Assembly (NCBI RefSeq): GCF_002776525.5
Contig: NC_045441.1
Coordinates: forward strand, 72,598,200 to 72,662,199
Reading direction: 5' to 3'
DNA: 64,000 bases
Origin: Piliocolobus tephrosceles
Lineage: Eukaryota > Chordata > Mammalia > Primates > Cercopithecidae
Shown here: piece after piece, positions 45,700 through 58,060 of the stretch
How positions within the stretch are numbered: position 1 is the stretch's first letter
Layout of the letters: every line of letters begins with the position of its first letter
Translations under genes and position numbers: made by a program
Notes under the pieces: generated by a model
What the model was told of the DNA's origin: nothing
What the model saw: only the letters and a program-made list of their open reading frames with translations
The model's database searches: none

Positions 45700-46880
45700 A
45701 AAAGAATTTTTGAATTCCTTGCTCTTCTCTCTCCCTCTTAAGAGCCCCTCTAAGTGTTTGTTATCTAACTAAAAACACAACTACTTATGAAAAATATGAT
45801 ACAACAATCAATCCTTAAATAAGGCATTCCTTCGTTCTCCCCATTCTCTTTCTTTAAAGCTTTCTACTGTGGATTACAACTTTTTAATATAGTATCTTAC
45901 ACAATTTCTTAGTTTACTGGTATATTTGAATGAGAATAGCACTAGCAGTGGTAACATGCAAACTTCAAGAGGTTTCCTGGCACCAGGACATTCTAATTCT
46001 CCCCAGTGGTTGTTGGCCCGCAGTGAATGGGAGCATCTACGGGCTGGTGGTCCCTCTGCTTTTTCTGATATGCCCAAGACAATGAGCTGAGCAGTGCCAA
46101 TTTGTGTTCCTAGCTGTCGGATGTGGTTGCCGAGGTGTTTGTTCGCTTTTATTAGTCCATTGCAGATGTTGGCTCTTCTCCCAGACTTTCTGCTTTGTTT
46201 TCCTAGCTCGTGTTTGTTTGGACCATCTGCTTTAGTAGATCAGCATTCTCCTCTCCAGGTTCTTCATCTCTGTCGCTACAAGCTGGAGTTTTTTCTTTTC
46301 AAAGTAATGACCACCTGCACCACATCCATTTTTATATTCAATTCTCCAATTTTCTTTAGCTGACTTTTTATTTTTGGAGGAGTTTGTTTTATTTAATTTG
46401 ATAGTCTAGACTGGGATTCCTATTCCAGGTATGGGGTCAGCTTATTCAGTGCATGTTTTTAAAAACCAGGAGCACATTTAAAATAAATTTCTTTGATTTG
46501 CTTTATATCATATCACCAGAGTCTCTCTTATTAATATATTTACCCATTTAATTTAATATATTAAAATAAATAAATAATATATTTATTTTCTGACTTAAAC
46601 CACCTATGTAAGAAAAATATCAATCTCTGTGTAAACAACAAATTCAGTGAAGCTGAAGAGCATGTATTGTATTGTGAGTTCATTGCACAAATTAATAAAA
46701 GCCAAAGTAACTCAAAGCCTAAAATTTATTTCTGAATCTAAACAAAAATCTAAACACAACATCTAAAAATAAAAAGGAGCTGTTAATGTGGCCAGTTAGA
46801 TTGTGTAAAAGCAGGTTAATCAGGGACAGGCCAGCCTCACTGCCTCACTGACCAGAACAGGAAATAAGAGTCAGTCCCTT
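45700..46880. other. No recognised feature
   Basis: A moderately GC, pyrimidine-rich stretch at 45950-46360 holds an 89-codon forward frame (46094-46363) with no motif I recognise. The rest is AT-rich. Confidence 0.45.
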
Positions 46881-47183
46881 GGCCAGGTGCGGTGGCTGAC
46901 ACCTGTAATCCCCAGCACTTTGGGAGGCTGACGGAGTGAATTACTTGAGCCCAGGAATTCAAGACCAGCCTGGGCAACATACTGAAACCCCATCTCTAAA
47001 AAATGCTTTTTTAAATTAGTCAGGCATTGTGGCATGAGCCTGTGGTCCCAGTTACTCAAGAGGCTGGTGTAGGAGAATCACTTGTGCCCAGAAGGTCGAG
47101 GCTACAGTGAGTCGTAATTGCACTACTGAACTGCAGTCTGGTTAACAGAGCCAGCCCCTCTCTCCAAAAAAAAAGAAAAGGAA
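46881..47183 (+). mobile_element. Old Alu (AluJ/S-like)
   Basis: Diverged dimer from 'ggccaggtgcggtggctgac' to an A-rich tail. Target-site duplication agtcagtccc, at about 46869-46878 and 47185-47194. Confidence 0.93.
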
Positions 47184-47194
47184 AAGTCAGTCCC

Positions 47195-49890
47195 AGCAGT
47201 GAGCAAGATGAGAAATACGAAGTATAAGGGGCATTCAAATGTTTACAGTTGTAAAAAAGACAAAGGTCCTGCTATTTTCTTGATTCAAGTGTAAAACCTG
47301 ACCACATGTCTATAGGCAGTGTCATGACTCTACTCCCAGGAAGAAAAAGAACAAAGTCGTACACAAAAGGATCGTTGTACCATGCACAGGGCTCTCAAGA
47401 TGAAGCTAGGCTGCTTAAAGTAGGTTATGGTCACAAATATCAAAGCAATGCCCCTAGATCTAGAACTGGAAGACCAAGCAAGCAAAGCTGGCCTGTTACT
47501 GAACCTTCAAATATTGCTTAGATTTGAACATTTCACTAATTAAAGAAATCCAATATGAATCTTCATATTCAGTTGGAAATAAGAATCCCAAATTAACAGA
47601 ATATGAATGATGTAGCTCAGAAACTCAAACAGATAATTTGTAAGCCTATAAAACCTGACGTTGAAGATTAAGCCAGAGATGGAACACGTGTATAACATAT
47701 GCCATCATTTGCCTTCCCATGCCCATGGCAAAATCAAATCAATCACAGCATGCTTTCCTACTGAGAGCAGATACATCCTCATCATCCTTCTTAGCTTGCA
47801 TGTGATGCCATACTCACTAAATGATTGGAATTGGCATTCCATTGGAATTGGAATCAATTCGCTATCCTTGGTTTGCCCTTTCCTTTTTAATCCTTTGCTA
47901 AGTTCTCATGGAAAGTTTTAAAGGCATATCATTATGGGCTGTAGATATGTGCTTCTAGGTCTTTTACCTATTAATATGAGGAGAAAGTGACTTGAAAATA
48001 CAAGAGGCATTACTGGAAATTCTGCTGACTGATGAACACTTTTGCAGGCCAAAATGTATTTTTCAGATCTTATCTGGAAGACAGTTCTGCAGATAAATTT
48101 CTTTAAATATGTTCACGGTGTCCTGAGTTAAACTTTTGTTTAAAAGGAACACAGAGACAAACACAGGGAGCTTTCACTTACATTTACTCAAATATCCCAG
48201 AGGGCTGTTGCTGGAGTTTGGCTATTGAGTGAAAGAGTCTCCTGAGTCTGTAAGCGCAAACACAATCCTTTTCAGGGTATAAATGAAGCTGGGCACAATT
48301 AGGTGGAAAACAATATCTTTAAAGGAAAAAGAAAGTCTATGCAGGCTGCAGTCCAACTTCAATAAAAAGTAAAAGAGAGAAAGAAAAGCTTTACCCTTGG
48401 ATAGATAAAGCGACCTTCAGTGGGTGCAGTGAGAGACATTACCTTTAAGCATCATATTTCCTGGATTCTTTCTCTCTCTCAAAGAACAGCACTTTTTTTC
48501 TATAAATAGGAGGTAAAATTAATACACATTTTAAAACCCTACCCGTTAGCTGAAACAAATGAGCAAACTATTCAAGTGTATATATTTTAAATTCAGTCGG
48601 ACCAAACTTTTTTAATTGTCAAGAAAAAAGCTGTTTTATCTTTCCATTGGTTAAAGACTTAAATGCTTCCAAAAAACAATTCAGTAGAATAAAACATGAT
48701 TTCTATGTGTGGTTGATTTGTTATTACATTTCTTTTTAAATATTTCAAATCCTTTTAGACCCAGTGTCACCACAGTCACTCTTCAGCATTCTGGCAGGTA
48801 ACTGAGTGATGGTTCGCCATCTAACGTATCTATCTTGATGCATCTTTACTTTCTTTTTTCTATGTCCATAACATTGCCCTTAAGATTTAGCAGTGGTCTT
48901 GATAATGGAGGAAATACCAGAAACCAATCATTAAGATCTTGCAGAATTTAATAGAATAATTCAAAGGGTGCCAAAGAGATTGAATGCATTTATACCACTA
49001 AAAAGAGAAAGGTAGGAAAAGAAACTTGAAAGAAACTCTGAAGTTCTTTTGAGTTCAATAGCTGTCTAACCAAATAGAATATGATGTGAGATTTTAGGGC
49101 AAAAGGCAACAAAGACTGCTGTATGCTAGTTCTTAAAGAATTGTGCCTTCAGCCTGCTAATAGCTGTCATTCCCATAACCTTTGAAGAATTATGCACAAT
49201 ACTTGAGCTCCAAGCTTACCTCTACCTCGGTGACATAGCATTTTTTTTTCCACTTGCAAATCTTATTCAGCACTTTAGGTTGCTTCTAGAAAAATGGCCT
49301 ATGGGTTGACAACTTCAGACAGGTAAGACCTCTAGTCTGCTTTTGACAAATGTGATTAGAGATAGCTATTGTTCAAAACTCCCAGTATTATAGCTACATC
49401 ATCAGATATTGTTTGCCCTTCCAGTAATATGTCAATGGTGAGAAGCAAAAGAGTCATTTCTACTCACAGTAGAAAGTTATACAGAAATTATTATTCAAGT
49501 ACTTTAAAAGTGCCTTGTGAAGGAGTTGAAACATCTGAATTCTGGAGTTCTCAATGCTTATTCTTGGGGAAATTATCAGAGATTTGGGGCAGAGAAGAGC
49601 TCTTTATGTCTCTATGCTTTCCTATTAAGTAAGAAGGTAGATATAAGCCCTATCACTTCCTGGGCCATTTCCATCTCAAAGCAAATCACATGGTGAAGTG
49701 AGGCTGCTCTTTGAAAAAAAAAAAAGAAACTCTTCTGGACAATCTCTATCATGCAGATAACTGCAGAAGAAAGCTCACTCCAAGGAATTGTATACCTATT
49801 GCTTTGTAAGTTAATGCAAATCTGGCCATATCATAGGCCTGAAACACTCAGATGAGTATGATAGCAAAACAAAACAAACCTTATCATTAT
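47195..49890. other. No recognised feature
   Basis: About 2.7 kb without a recognisable repeat, exon or RNA gene, the longest such stretch in the second half apart from 53690-57359. Low repeat load can mark conserved non-coding DNA, but I cannot test conservation. Short forward frames (47306-47521, 47661-47921, 49369-49632) are unassigned. Confidence 0.5.
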
Positions 49891-49895
49891 CCAGG

Positions 49896-50256
49896 TGTAT
49901 TGGTCCATTTTCATACTGCTTTGAAGAAATACCCAAGACTAGGTAATTTACAAAGTAAAAGAGATTTAATGGACTCACAGTTTCACATGCCTGGGGAGGC
50001 CTCACAATCATGGTGGAAGGTGAAGGAGGAGCAAAGGCACCTCTTACATGGCTGCAGGCAAGAGAGCATGTGCAGGGCAACTGCCCTTTACAAAACCATC
50101 AAATCTCATGAGATATTCGCTATCATGAGAACAGCACGGGAAAACCCGCCCCCATGATTCAATTACCTACCACCGGGTCTCTCCCATGATACGTGTGGAT
50201 TATGGGAGCTACAATTCAAGATGAGATTTGAGTGGGGACACAGCTAAACTACATCA
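49896..50256 (-). mobile_element. Solo THE1-type LTR (ERVL-MaLR), reverse orientation
   Basis: 361 bp from 'tgtattggtccattttcata' to 'cagctaaactacatca', flanked by 5-bp target-site duplications ccagg at 49891-49895 and 50257-50261. No retroviral internal region is present. Same family and orientation as the LTR at 44389, but a different duplication, so an independent insertion. Confidence 0.94.
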
Positions 50257-50261
50257 CCAGG

Positions 50262-50955
50262 AAATGAAAAAATAAATATAAATTACCATGAGACAGATTT
50301 GATTTCAGCCTCACATCAGACTCAACTTTCACACAGTCAGAATTACCCTATAATGGAATAAATGACCTCATGATGGGAAAAAACCTCTATTTACAGATGC
50401 TCTTAAGCAAAGGTGTTTTAATAAATAAGGAAACTGGCCCAGCATATAACCTAGATTTCAAATTCTTAAGCAAACACTTCACACAAAAAATTGAAAAATA
50501 TTTAACTTTACTACAACTGACAAGAACCTTCCTTCTGCAGACCTCAGTTTTGTCATCCACAAAAGAGGGTTCAATTGAAGAGAGACTGTCAAACATGCAC
50601 TGTTGTCAGCTCACACAAGGTTCAGCTTGATGAACCGTGGGCTATATAAAAATTACAAATTCTTTTTTCAGGTCTTCTGGGTAATTGGCAATTACTTTTT
50701 GCAAATTGTTAAAGATTACTAAATATCCTATTGAGTGGTTTGTTAAGTGTTTCTAAAGTTTGGATTCTATAAATGAATGTTAGAAGATTATTAGAGCTTA
50801 CTCTGGCTGAAATTCAGTATTCTACTAAGAAATTCGGTTGTCACACAGCACTGGAGTACAATGTGTGTAGGCTTTCACATCCACATAATTTTAAAGAAGG
50901 AAACTCTATTGTGAAATCATCAACAAGGATGTCTTGAGCAGCTTTCACTTCCTCC
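50262..50955. other. No recognised feature
   Basis: AT-rich sequence. An 86-codon forward frame (50370-50630) overlaps a reverse frame, and neither is recognised. Confidence 0.5.
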
Positions 50956-50967
50956 TGTTACTCTTTT

Positions 50968-51277
50968 GTTTTTTGTTTTGTTTTGTTTTGTTTGTTTTTT
51001 TTTTGAGATGGAGTCTCGCTCTGTCTCTAGGTTGGACTGCAGTGGCACGATCTCTGCAACCTCCGCCTCCTGGGTTCAAGCGATTCCCCTGCCTCGACCT
51101 GCCGAGTAGCCGGGATTACAGGTGCATGCCACCACATCCAACTAACTTTTTAATTTTTTAGTAGACACAGTGTTTCACCGCTTTGGCCAGGATGGTCTTC
51201 ATCTCCTGACCTCGTAATCCACCTGCCTCAGCCTCCCAAAGTGATGGGATTACAGGTGTGAGCCACCATGCCCAGCC
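50968..51277 (-). mobile_element. Alu SINE, reverse orientation
   Basis: Dimeric Alu with a (TTTTG)n-type degenerate tail at its left edge, ending 'gagccaccatgcccagcc'. Target-site duplication tgttactctt at 50956-50965 and 51278-51287. Likely AluS. Confidence 0.94.
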
Positions 51278-51287
51278 TGTTACTCTT

Positions 51288-52885
51288 ATTTTAGTGATAC
51301 ATTATGGTTGTATTAACTTCATTATTAATTGATTTTATGTGAGTTTGGTTGCATGTAGAAGCACATGGATGCATCACTGATAATATCTGTAAAATTTCAT
51401 AAAGTAGTTTTCCACATTCTAGACACATGAAGTAATTACAATTTTAAAAAGAATCATCCATACTCTTGTGACTAAAGTGATGTATTAATGCACAGAACAT
51501 AGAGAAACTGCCCCAAAAATATATTTGTCATGTTTGCTTTTCACCACTAGGTACTTGATTATTAGAATGATCACCTAAGTAGACTGTGGTTCAATAAAAT
51601 TCTAGAAAGATATATTCAAAATCTTCTAACAAACTAGAATATTTCTAGGGGCCTTAGAAGCCCTACTTTACAATTACAGCTCTACACCATGGAAATTCTT
51701 CTCATGGGAGAGGAAATTTGAGAGTAAGTTAAGGCAACAGTATATTAACTTACAAGGAGAAAGCCACACTGCTGGCATCTTTGAGGAGAATGCTTTCTAA
51801 TTCAGAAGAATCATGAGGCAGTAAGAACAGATTCCATGCTCCAGTCACTGTGCCAGCTGCTGCATTTGGGAAATACATGAGACTAGCCACTAAGCATATA
51901 AGTGAGAAAAATCAAAGGATAACCCTTAAAGTGACTAATTTCCCACTCACCTCTGCTAAGCAACCCTCAATGTAGTCAGAAATGAAGCTACCAGATAAAA
52001 AGAGCCAAAGACATAAAGTTATACATCTACTTGAATGTAAACAGGTGAGCAATGGAATCAAGAATGCTGATATAGAAGTAAATTGCAATCAACATATAAA
52101 ATACTGATAGAAAAATACTGCTGTAAAAGCCGTTTTAAATTTAAAGTATGTTTTAAATCTTCAATCCTGCTTCAAGCTAAAATTGTTTGGTTAGTCATCA
52201 TAAGATTTTCTTAATTCAATATATTTATTTTAAATAAAGAAATGAATTAGAGGACAGAAAAATTTTAATTATGAGTAAATCCTCAGTCCCTGGAGAAAAA
52301 AGGAAGTATATGGCAGTTTTCAAGTTGCCACAGCGATTTGATGGACGCTCCCTGAATGGCAGACATAAGGTGTCAAAGCTGAACTTACAGGATTCTTTAA
52401 ATCTTTATCAGTGCTTTAGCTATGTCAGGCACAGTCAAGAATACCCTATAACCTACACACAAATAACAGTGTCCTCCTTCAGACCAGAAAACTGAGTTCA
52501 TTTATTATTACAAAAACGTAATACTCATCTTGATCAAATATATTTGAAGTGAAGTAAAGACACATGGATTTGGAATTAGAGTTTTTAGTGTTGTGTCCTA
52601 ACAACAGTTCTAAATATAACTTCCTCCTAATAAGAGAATGTTGGAAATTAAAAAATACAATAGAATTAAATGGATTGACACCTGTAATATCCAATAATCC
52701 ATGGTTCTCTGGATGTTGACCACAGCACCTGCAAATGCTATCAACATTGTGGTGACCGAAAACTGTTAAAGTCTTTTAAGTGGTCATTTTGTGGACATAC
52801 TAAGATTGAAACAAATCAACAAAGCAGTCAGAAATAAAAGTTGAAAAGTGCTAATCCTATTATTAATAGCATACTAGAAAAAACA
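51288..52885. other. No recognised feature
   Basis: AT-rich sequence with no repeat or exon recognised. Confidence 0.5.
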
Positions 52886-53685
52886 ACCTTATAGATACTG
52901 GATATTAGACCTTTGTTGGATGCATAGTTTACAAAAATTTTTCCCCATTCTGAAGGCTATCTGCTTACTCTGCTGATAGTTTATTTTGCTGTGCAGCTCT
53001 TTAGTTTAATTAGATCCTATTTGTCAATTTTCCCTTTTGTTGCAATTGCTTTTGGCATCTTCATCATGAAATCTTTCCCTGTGCCTGTGTCCTGAATGGT
53101 ATTGCCTAGGATATCTTCCAGGGTTTTTACAGCTTGGGATCTTACATTTAAGTTTTTAATCCATCTTGAGTTAATTTTCATTCTATTATAAAGACACATG
53201 CATATGTATGTTTGTTACAGCACTATTCACAATAGCAAAAATATGGAATTAACCTAAATGCCCATCAGTGATAGACTGGATAAAGCATATGGGGTACACA
53301 TATACCATAGAATACTATGCAACCATAAAAAAAGAATGAGGTCATGTCCTTTGCAGGGACATAGATGGCACTAGAGGTCATTGTCCTTAGCAAACTAACA
53401 CAGGAACAGAAAAACAAATACCACATGTTCCCACTTATAAGTTGGAACTAAATGATGAGAACACATGGACACATAGAGGGGAACAACACACACTGAGGCC
53501 TTTCAGAGGGTGGAGGGTGAAAGGAGGGAGAGGGTCAGGAAAAATAACTGATGGGTACTAGGCTTAATGCCTGGTGATGAAATATTCTGTACAACAAACC
53601 TCCAAGACACAAGTTTATTTAACAAACCTGAACTTGTACCCATGAATTTAAAGGTTAAAAGTTTAAAAAGGAGAAAAAAAAAACC
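52886..53685 (+). mobile_element. 5'-inverted, truncated L1 (twin-priming form)
   Basis: Left part 52886-53180 is L1 ORF2 on the reverse strand (read in reverse it gives INSRWIKNLNVRSQAVKTLE). Right part 53181-53685 is the ORF2 C-terminal end and 3' UTR on the forward strand ('aagacacatgcatatgtatg' onward), ending in an A-rich tail. Between them, in element order, a few hundred bases are missing. This head-to-head arrangement is the known result of twin priming during L1 insertion. A-rich sequences at the two edges are similar, but I see no clean target-site duplication. Age between L1PA and L1MA. Confidence 0.9.
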
Positions 53686-54366
53686 TGAATTTGTAATTTC
53701 AAACAATAAAGTGAAGTCGAATTATGCATAATATTCAATAGTTTGACTTTGAGAACTGAAAAATTCAAGACATAAAAGTTCAGTAGTTTTAATTACTTTG
53801 GACATATTTCTTTTCCATATAAAATGACAACTTAGAATGTTGAATGATGGATTTTATTACGTATATATTTGCAGAACATTTTTATAAATGTTATGCCAAG
53901 CTGTCTATAGTTCTGTTTGCATTATTTTCTCAAAATCTTTGTTATTGTTTTCCTTTGGTCAGCATGGGGAGCACTGGTGGGAATGTATTGCAACTTGGGA
54001 GCTCTCATGAGGAAGCACTGCACCTGAAATAACATACAATCCTGGACACAAAACGTATCATTAAATATCTTGAGAATAGTGAGACATTTTAAAACACTGT
54101 ACAGTTTTAATTCTTCAATTAGTTTTTAAGTATTGGATTGAATTAAATTCAATAATAATTTAATTATTATATTTTAGAACATGTCTTAGTAGGAAAGACT
54201 TCCCAGGTGAATCTCTTAATGAGGCACAGGACCCAGAACTATAGTGTCACCCTCTGATGGATTCTATTATCATAGTATTATGTCAACGTGATACGTCTGA
54301 ACAACCATCAGCATGCCTTACAACAGAAGTTATTCTGGCAAAATTAATGGTATGCTAAGAAATGGT

Positions 54367-54452
54367 ATTTCACCCCTAAGACCCAGGGGTGAAATGTGGG
54401 GGACTAAAATTTTCACCCACACGCCCATTAAAGAGGCCGCTTGGCCTCTTTA
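54367..54452. repeat. Two adjacent perfect hairpins
   Basis: Hairpin 1: atttcacccct (54367-54377) and aggggtgaaat (54385-54395), 7-nt loop. Hairpin 2: taaagaggcc (54429-54438) and ggcctcttta (54443-54452), 4-nt loop. Between them, 'attttcacccacac' can compete for the second arm of hairpin 1. All pairings are exact. No element is recognised around them. Confidence 0.85.
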
Positions 54453-56602
54453 GCATAGTACAACCAAATCAAGAGATGTGGTTACATGAACTTAAAGCTA
54501 TATATAAGCTATTCAGGCCAAGAATATCTAATTCTCACAGAGGCAAAGGGTTGTAGGACCTAAATTATCTGTAGTAGCTGCTTAAGCTGATAAAAGCACC
54601 AGGCAATTTCTAAACTCCCCACTTTACTTTGTGCTGCTACAACTGTGTTTAAAAAGTCCCATGCAAGACTTTAAACTGACTCATTTGTAATATACTGCAG
54701 ATGGTACTTCCATTTATTATTGGGTATTGCTCTGCACTGTATTATAACTTCAGTGTTTGGACAGCAATCAAAACATTTTTCACCCAGTGGCCTCTACTTT
54801 ATAGACAATACTATGTACTTATTGCCTACCAATATAAAGAGCAATTTTAGTAATTTCGATGAATTACATATATAACAGCTTGTAATATTATTTTAACACA
54901 CCAAACTTAAAATCAGTTTGCATTATTTTTAAGTAGCTATGAAAACCTGCCCAAAGATCTTAAATGAAATACCTCCCCCAACTGCATGTAAGTCATTATA
55001 AGCCTCCTATCACAAAGCATTCGTTATGGCTCCTACCAGCTCACCTTTCTTAGTAATTACAAATTGTCTGTAATTTCCAAAAGTTGGTCTCTGTTCAAAA
55101 ATAAACTTTTCACAGCTAAACTAACCCATTTTCAATGTCCATCCACCATAATTTTCAAAACTCTTGACTATAAAAACTGGAAAGTTTTGGGTACAAAAGG
55201 AATGCTTAAGCAACAAATTGTTCATAATGTTCATGTTTACATATTGGATTTTTACAAATATCTGGTTTAAATTATTTCTGTGACCGTAAAATTTTATAAC
55301 AACTGGGGTAAATAATCTATCTTAAAAATCAATCGTTTTAATGATGGAACAGTATTTCTGAAATGGAAATTTTTGTACTTGAAATTTTGTTTTTATTCAT
55401 TTATCTTTCTTCTTCTTTCCAAAAACAGCACAAAGCTATTAGAAGAGTTTACTAGATTTATCTTAAATTTTGCCAAGAACTAGAATGCATGTGGCCTTGA
55501 CCAATCTCATTAGCCTAATGATAGTGAGATACATGAGGCTTTCGTCATCCCAACCCCATATGGGGTCTGGCTTCAAGGGAAAATGCAGCTTTCATAAAAT
55601 AACCTCAGAAGATAACAACTGCACCACCGTCTGTTCAAATATACGCGTCAAATCTCTGCTAAATTTACACATTCTACTTCTAAGCTTTGCTTCTTCATTT
55701 ATCCAGAAAACATTCATTTATATTTGTTTTCTTTCAAATACATCAGGCTTTTTGTATACCACTCAAGAACATTGTTGAATCTTCCTGAAGATAATCTCTG
55801 CATTGATTATAGTACATGAAAAGAATCATTTCTTTCATACCCCACACAGTTCTTTTTTTTATACATACACAAAAAGGGCTGGCTTAATTTAGAGAAAATG
55901 AGAGTTCTAGTTTAACTTGTAATTTTCCTTATCCTATCACCAGAAACTAAATTCTTGTGCCTGACTTTCCTCTTAAATGTTTGTTTGTTGTTGGGTTTGG
56001 GTTTTTGGTTTGCTTTGGTTTTTGCTTTGTCGTTTGTTTGTGATAACACTTCTAACCTTACATTGTTCCAAAAAAAAAAGAAAGAAAGAAATCTATACAT
56101 AAAATGCTGTAATGTTTCCTACTTGGTTGAATCAGTAAGAATCAATTACTGTCTAGAATTTCACTGAAACTTCGAAGATAGATAACATCAAACTCTGTAA
56201 CATACTAGTGTCGTTTTTTATTTGCACCTTTTCATGTCCCTTCACTGTGAAAATCTTTTGAGGAAATAGTATGTAGTTACTAGGTCATCCACATATTCTC
56301 TATTTTCCCTTTACATTTATTTTGCTTTGATTCAGGAAAAAGTATGTATCTGTTATGTTTTAAAATAATACTAACTTCTGAACACTCTAATGATTCTAGT
56401 TGTCATGATCTTCTCTCATTTTGACTTTGGCAATTATTCTCATACGTACCCAAGATAACCTATCCAGTCTAGACATCACTTCTTCCTTGTCCTTCTCTTT
56501 TTGTAATATACTTTATGCCCATATAGTGCCTTTTATCCACAGATCTCAAAGTGCTTCTTTTTCTCTAATATGCCTTTATATTCTCTAGAGAACCAAAGAG
56601 GC

Positions 56603-56628
56603 TTTTTTTTTTTTTTTTTTTTTTTTTT
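56603..56628. repeat. Poly-T tract (26)
   Basis: Pure T run with no SINE or LINE body identified on either side. Confidence 0.9.
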
Positions 56629-57359
56629 ATTATTGTACCTCTGGCTTTCTTTTATGGGTGAAATCTGGTCTGGTTGCTAAGAAGCATGGATTTGAATACA
56701 CTCTCTAGCAGCCTTCTACCCTTCTGCTTTTAAAACGGTTATTTTTTTTAATCCATTGAAGTGCAATTTGACTATCATTTTTAAAAATCTCCTTTTAAAA
56801 GTCAAAATGCAACTCTCTGGAAACCAATGAATCTCATTGCCACGGTATGGTAGGTTCTCCTGCTTCACGATCTATAATCATTTCTTCAGTGTCAGTAATA
56901 AAATGCTTCAGTAACCTCTCCCAGCCCCTTGGCATTCTGCCTACTAGTATCAGGCCTTTCTCCCCCTGCAATCCTACTACTCAAAGAGCCAAGAGTGATG
57001 GTGCTGCTGCCATGGCAACTTACAACATTGAGGGCTTGGAAGTCTTTTCTTTGTTTTATATGAGATATTAACTGAAGAATATCTACTGCATATTTAAGAG
57101 GCTTATTTCATTACCAATTTTCCCTGAGTTCTTTTCTCCTCCCGTATAGACTTGCCTATCTATATATGGCCTTAATTTCTAGACTAACAAGTAGTTTTTT
57201 ATTCTGCCTCATTTACCGAATGAGCATTCCCTTGTTACCTTGCCCAGGGTCATGCATGAGTTCCCAGGTAAGTAAATAATAGTTGCTGGACACCAAATAT
57301 ACATAAAAATCGCCACTAATCTGAATCTTTTTCTTCTTCCAAGTAGGCCAATTCACTTA

Positions 57360-57543
57360 AATGTGTATTAGTCATTTACTGTGTGCCAAGCACTCGGCTG
57401 GGTATTGGAATGATCTGCAGAATATCATTGTCTAATGAATATAATAGACATAAACAGAAATATAAACAAGTTGGGGGCATAAAGTCAGAGGTATTCACAG
57501 GGTATTAAAAGAAAACCCAGAGAGGTTCTTTGTCCTTATCCTC
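57360..57543 (-). repeat. L2 LINE fragment, reverse orientation, left part
   Basis: 'tcatttactgtgtgccaagc' followed by 'actcggctgggtattgg' is the reverse of the L2 3' region. Split by the fold-back Alu and resumes at 57733. Confidence 0.6.
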
Positions 57544-57551
57544 AAAGAATG

Positions 57552-57724
57552 TGGCGGGCGCCTGTAGTCCCAGCTACTCCGGAGGCTGAGGCAGGAGAAT
57601 AGCGGGAACCCGGGAGGCAGAGCTTGCAGTGAGCGGATATCAGCTCACTGCAAGCTCTGCCTCCCGGGTTCCCGCTATTCTCCTGCCTCAGCCTCCGGAG
57701 TAGCTGGGACTACAAGAAAAAAAA
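57552..57724. mobile_element. Alu fold-back palindrome with A-tail and target-site duplication
   Basis: A right-monomer Alu segment (57552-57634) is followed after 8 bp by its own reverse complement (57643-57714), then by A11 (57717-57727). Arms 57563-57634 and 57643-57714 are identical over 72 bp; the spacer is ggatatca. Both arms share non-consensus bases ('gagaatagcgggaacccg', 'ctactccggagg'), so one was copied from the other. Direct repeats aaagaatg lie at 57544-57551 and 57725-57732. The shape suggests a retrotransposition with a snap-back step, although an assembly or cloning artefact is possible. Confidence 0.9.
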
Positions 57725-57732
57725 AAAGAATG

Positions 57733-58060
57733 AGGATGTCAGGAAAAAGAACCTGGTGAAGAGGGAGTCTGAGCAGAGGTATATAGGAAGAATAGAAGGT
57801 AAGTAGGCAGAGTGTGGGGGAAAAGTGTCCCAAGAATAAGAGAAGCATGGATAATGGCTTGCAGGTGATAAATATCACATCACATGAGAGAAATTACTAG
57901 TTTACTGTTACTAAGGCATAAAATCTGAGTGAAATATACCTTACAAATAGAAGACATTATCAAGAACCAGATCATGAAGGGCCATATGCAACATGTTGAA
58001 TATGTAAAATGGATAAATAAAGAACACTTTGATTTCATATGACCTGACTTCAGTGTAATA
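57733..58060 (-). repeat. L2 LINE fragment, reverse orientation, right part
   Basis: 'gaggatgtcaggaaaaagaa', 'ggggaaaagtgtcccaagaa' and 'ccagatcatgaagggccata' follow reverse L2 order and continue the fragment from 57360-57543. Confidence 0.6.

Larger units (their letters stand above)
53690..57359. other. No recognised gene; hairpins and simple repeats
   Basis: About 3.7 kb mostly without named repeats. It contains the hairpin cluster at 54367-54452, a G/T-rich simple stretch at 55978-56040, a 26-base poly-T at 56603-56628 and the 14-bp palindrome accccatatggggt at 55553-55566. Small frames (55470-55778, 56847-57071) are unassigned. Confidence 0.5.

Noticed and set aside
44389..50256. One complete provirus bounded by the two THE1 LTRs
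   Set aside because: Each LTR has its own different 5-bp target duplication, and the DNA between contains MIR, Alu and unnamed sequence with no gag or pol.
54429..54452. Bacterial-type rho-independent terminator
   Set aside because: The stem looks right, but this is primate DNA with no T-tract after the stem and no bacterial insert around it.
55553..55566. 14-bp palindrome accccatatggggt
   Set aside because: A single short palindrome without flanking structure is expected by chance in a window this size.
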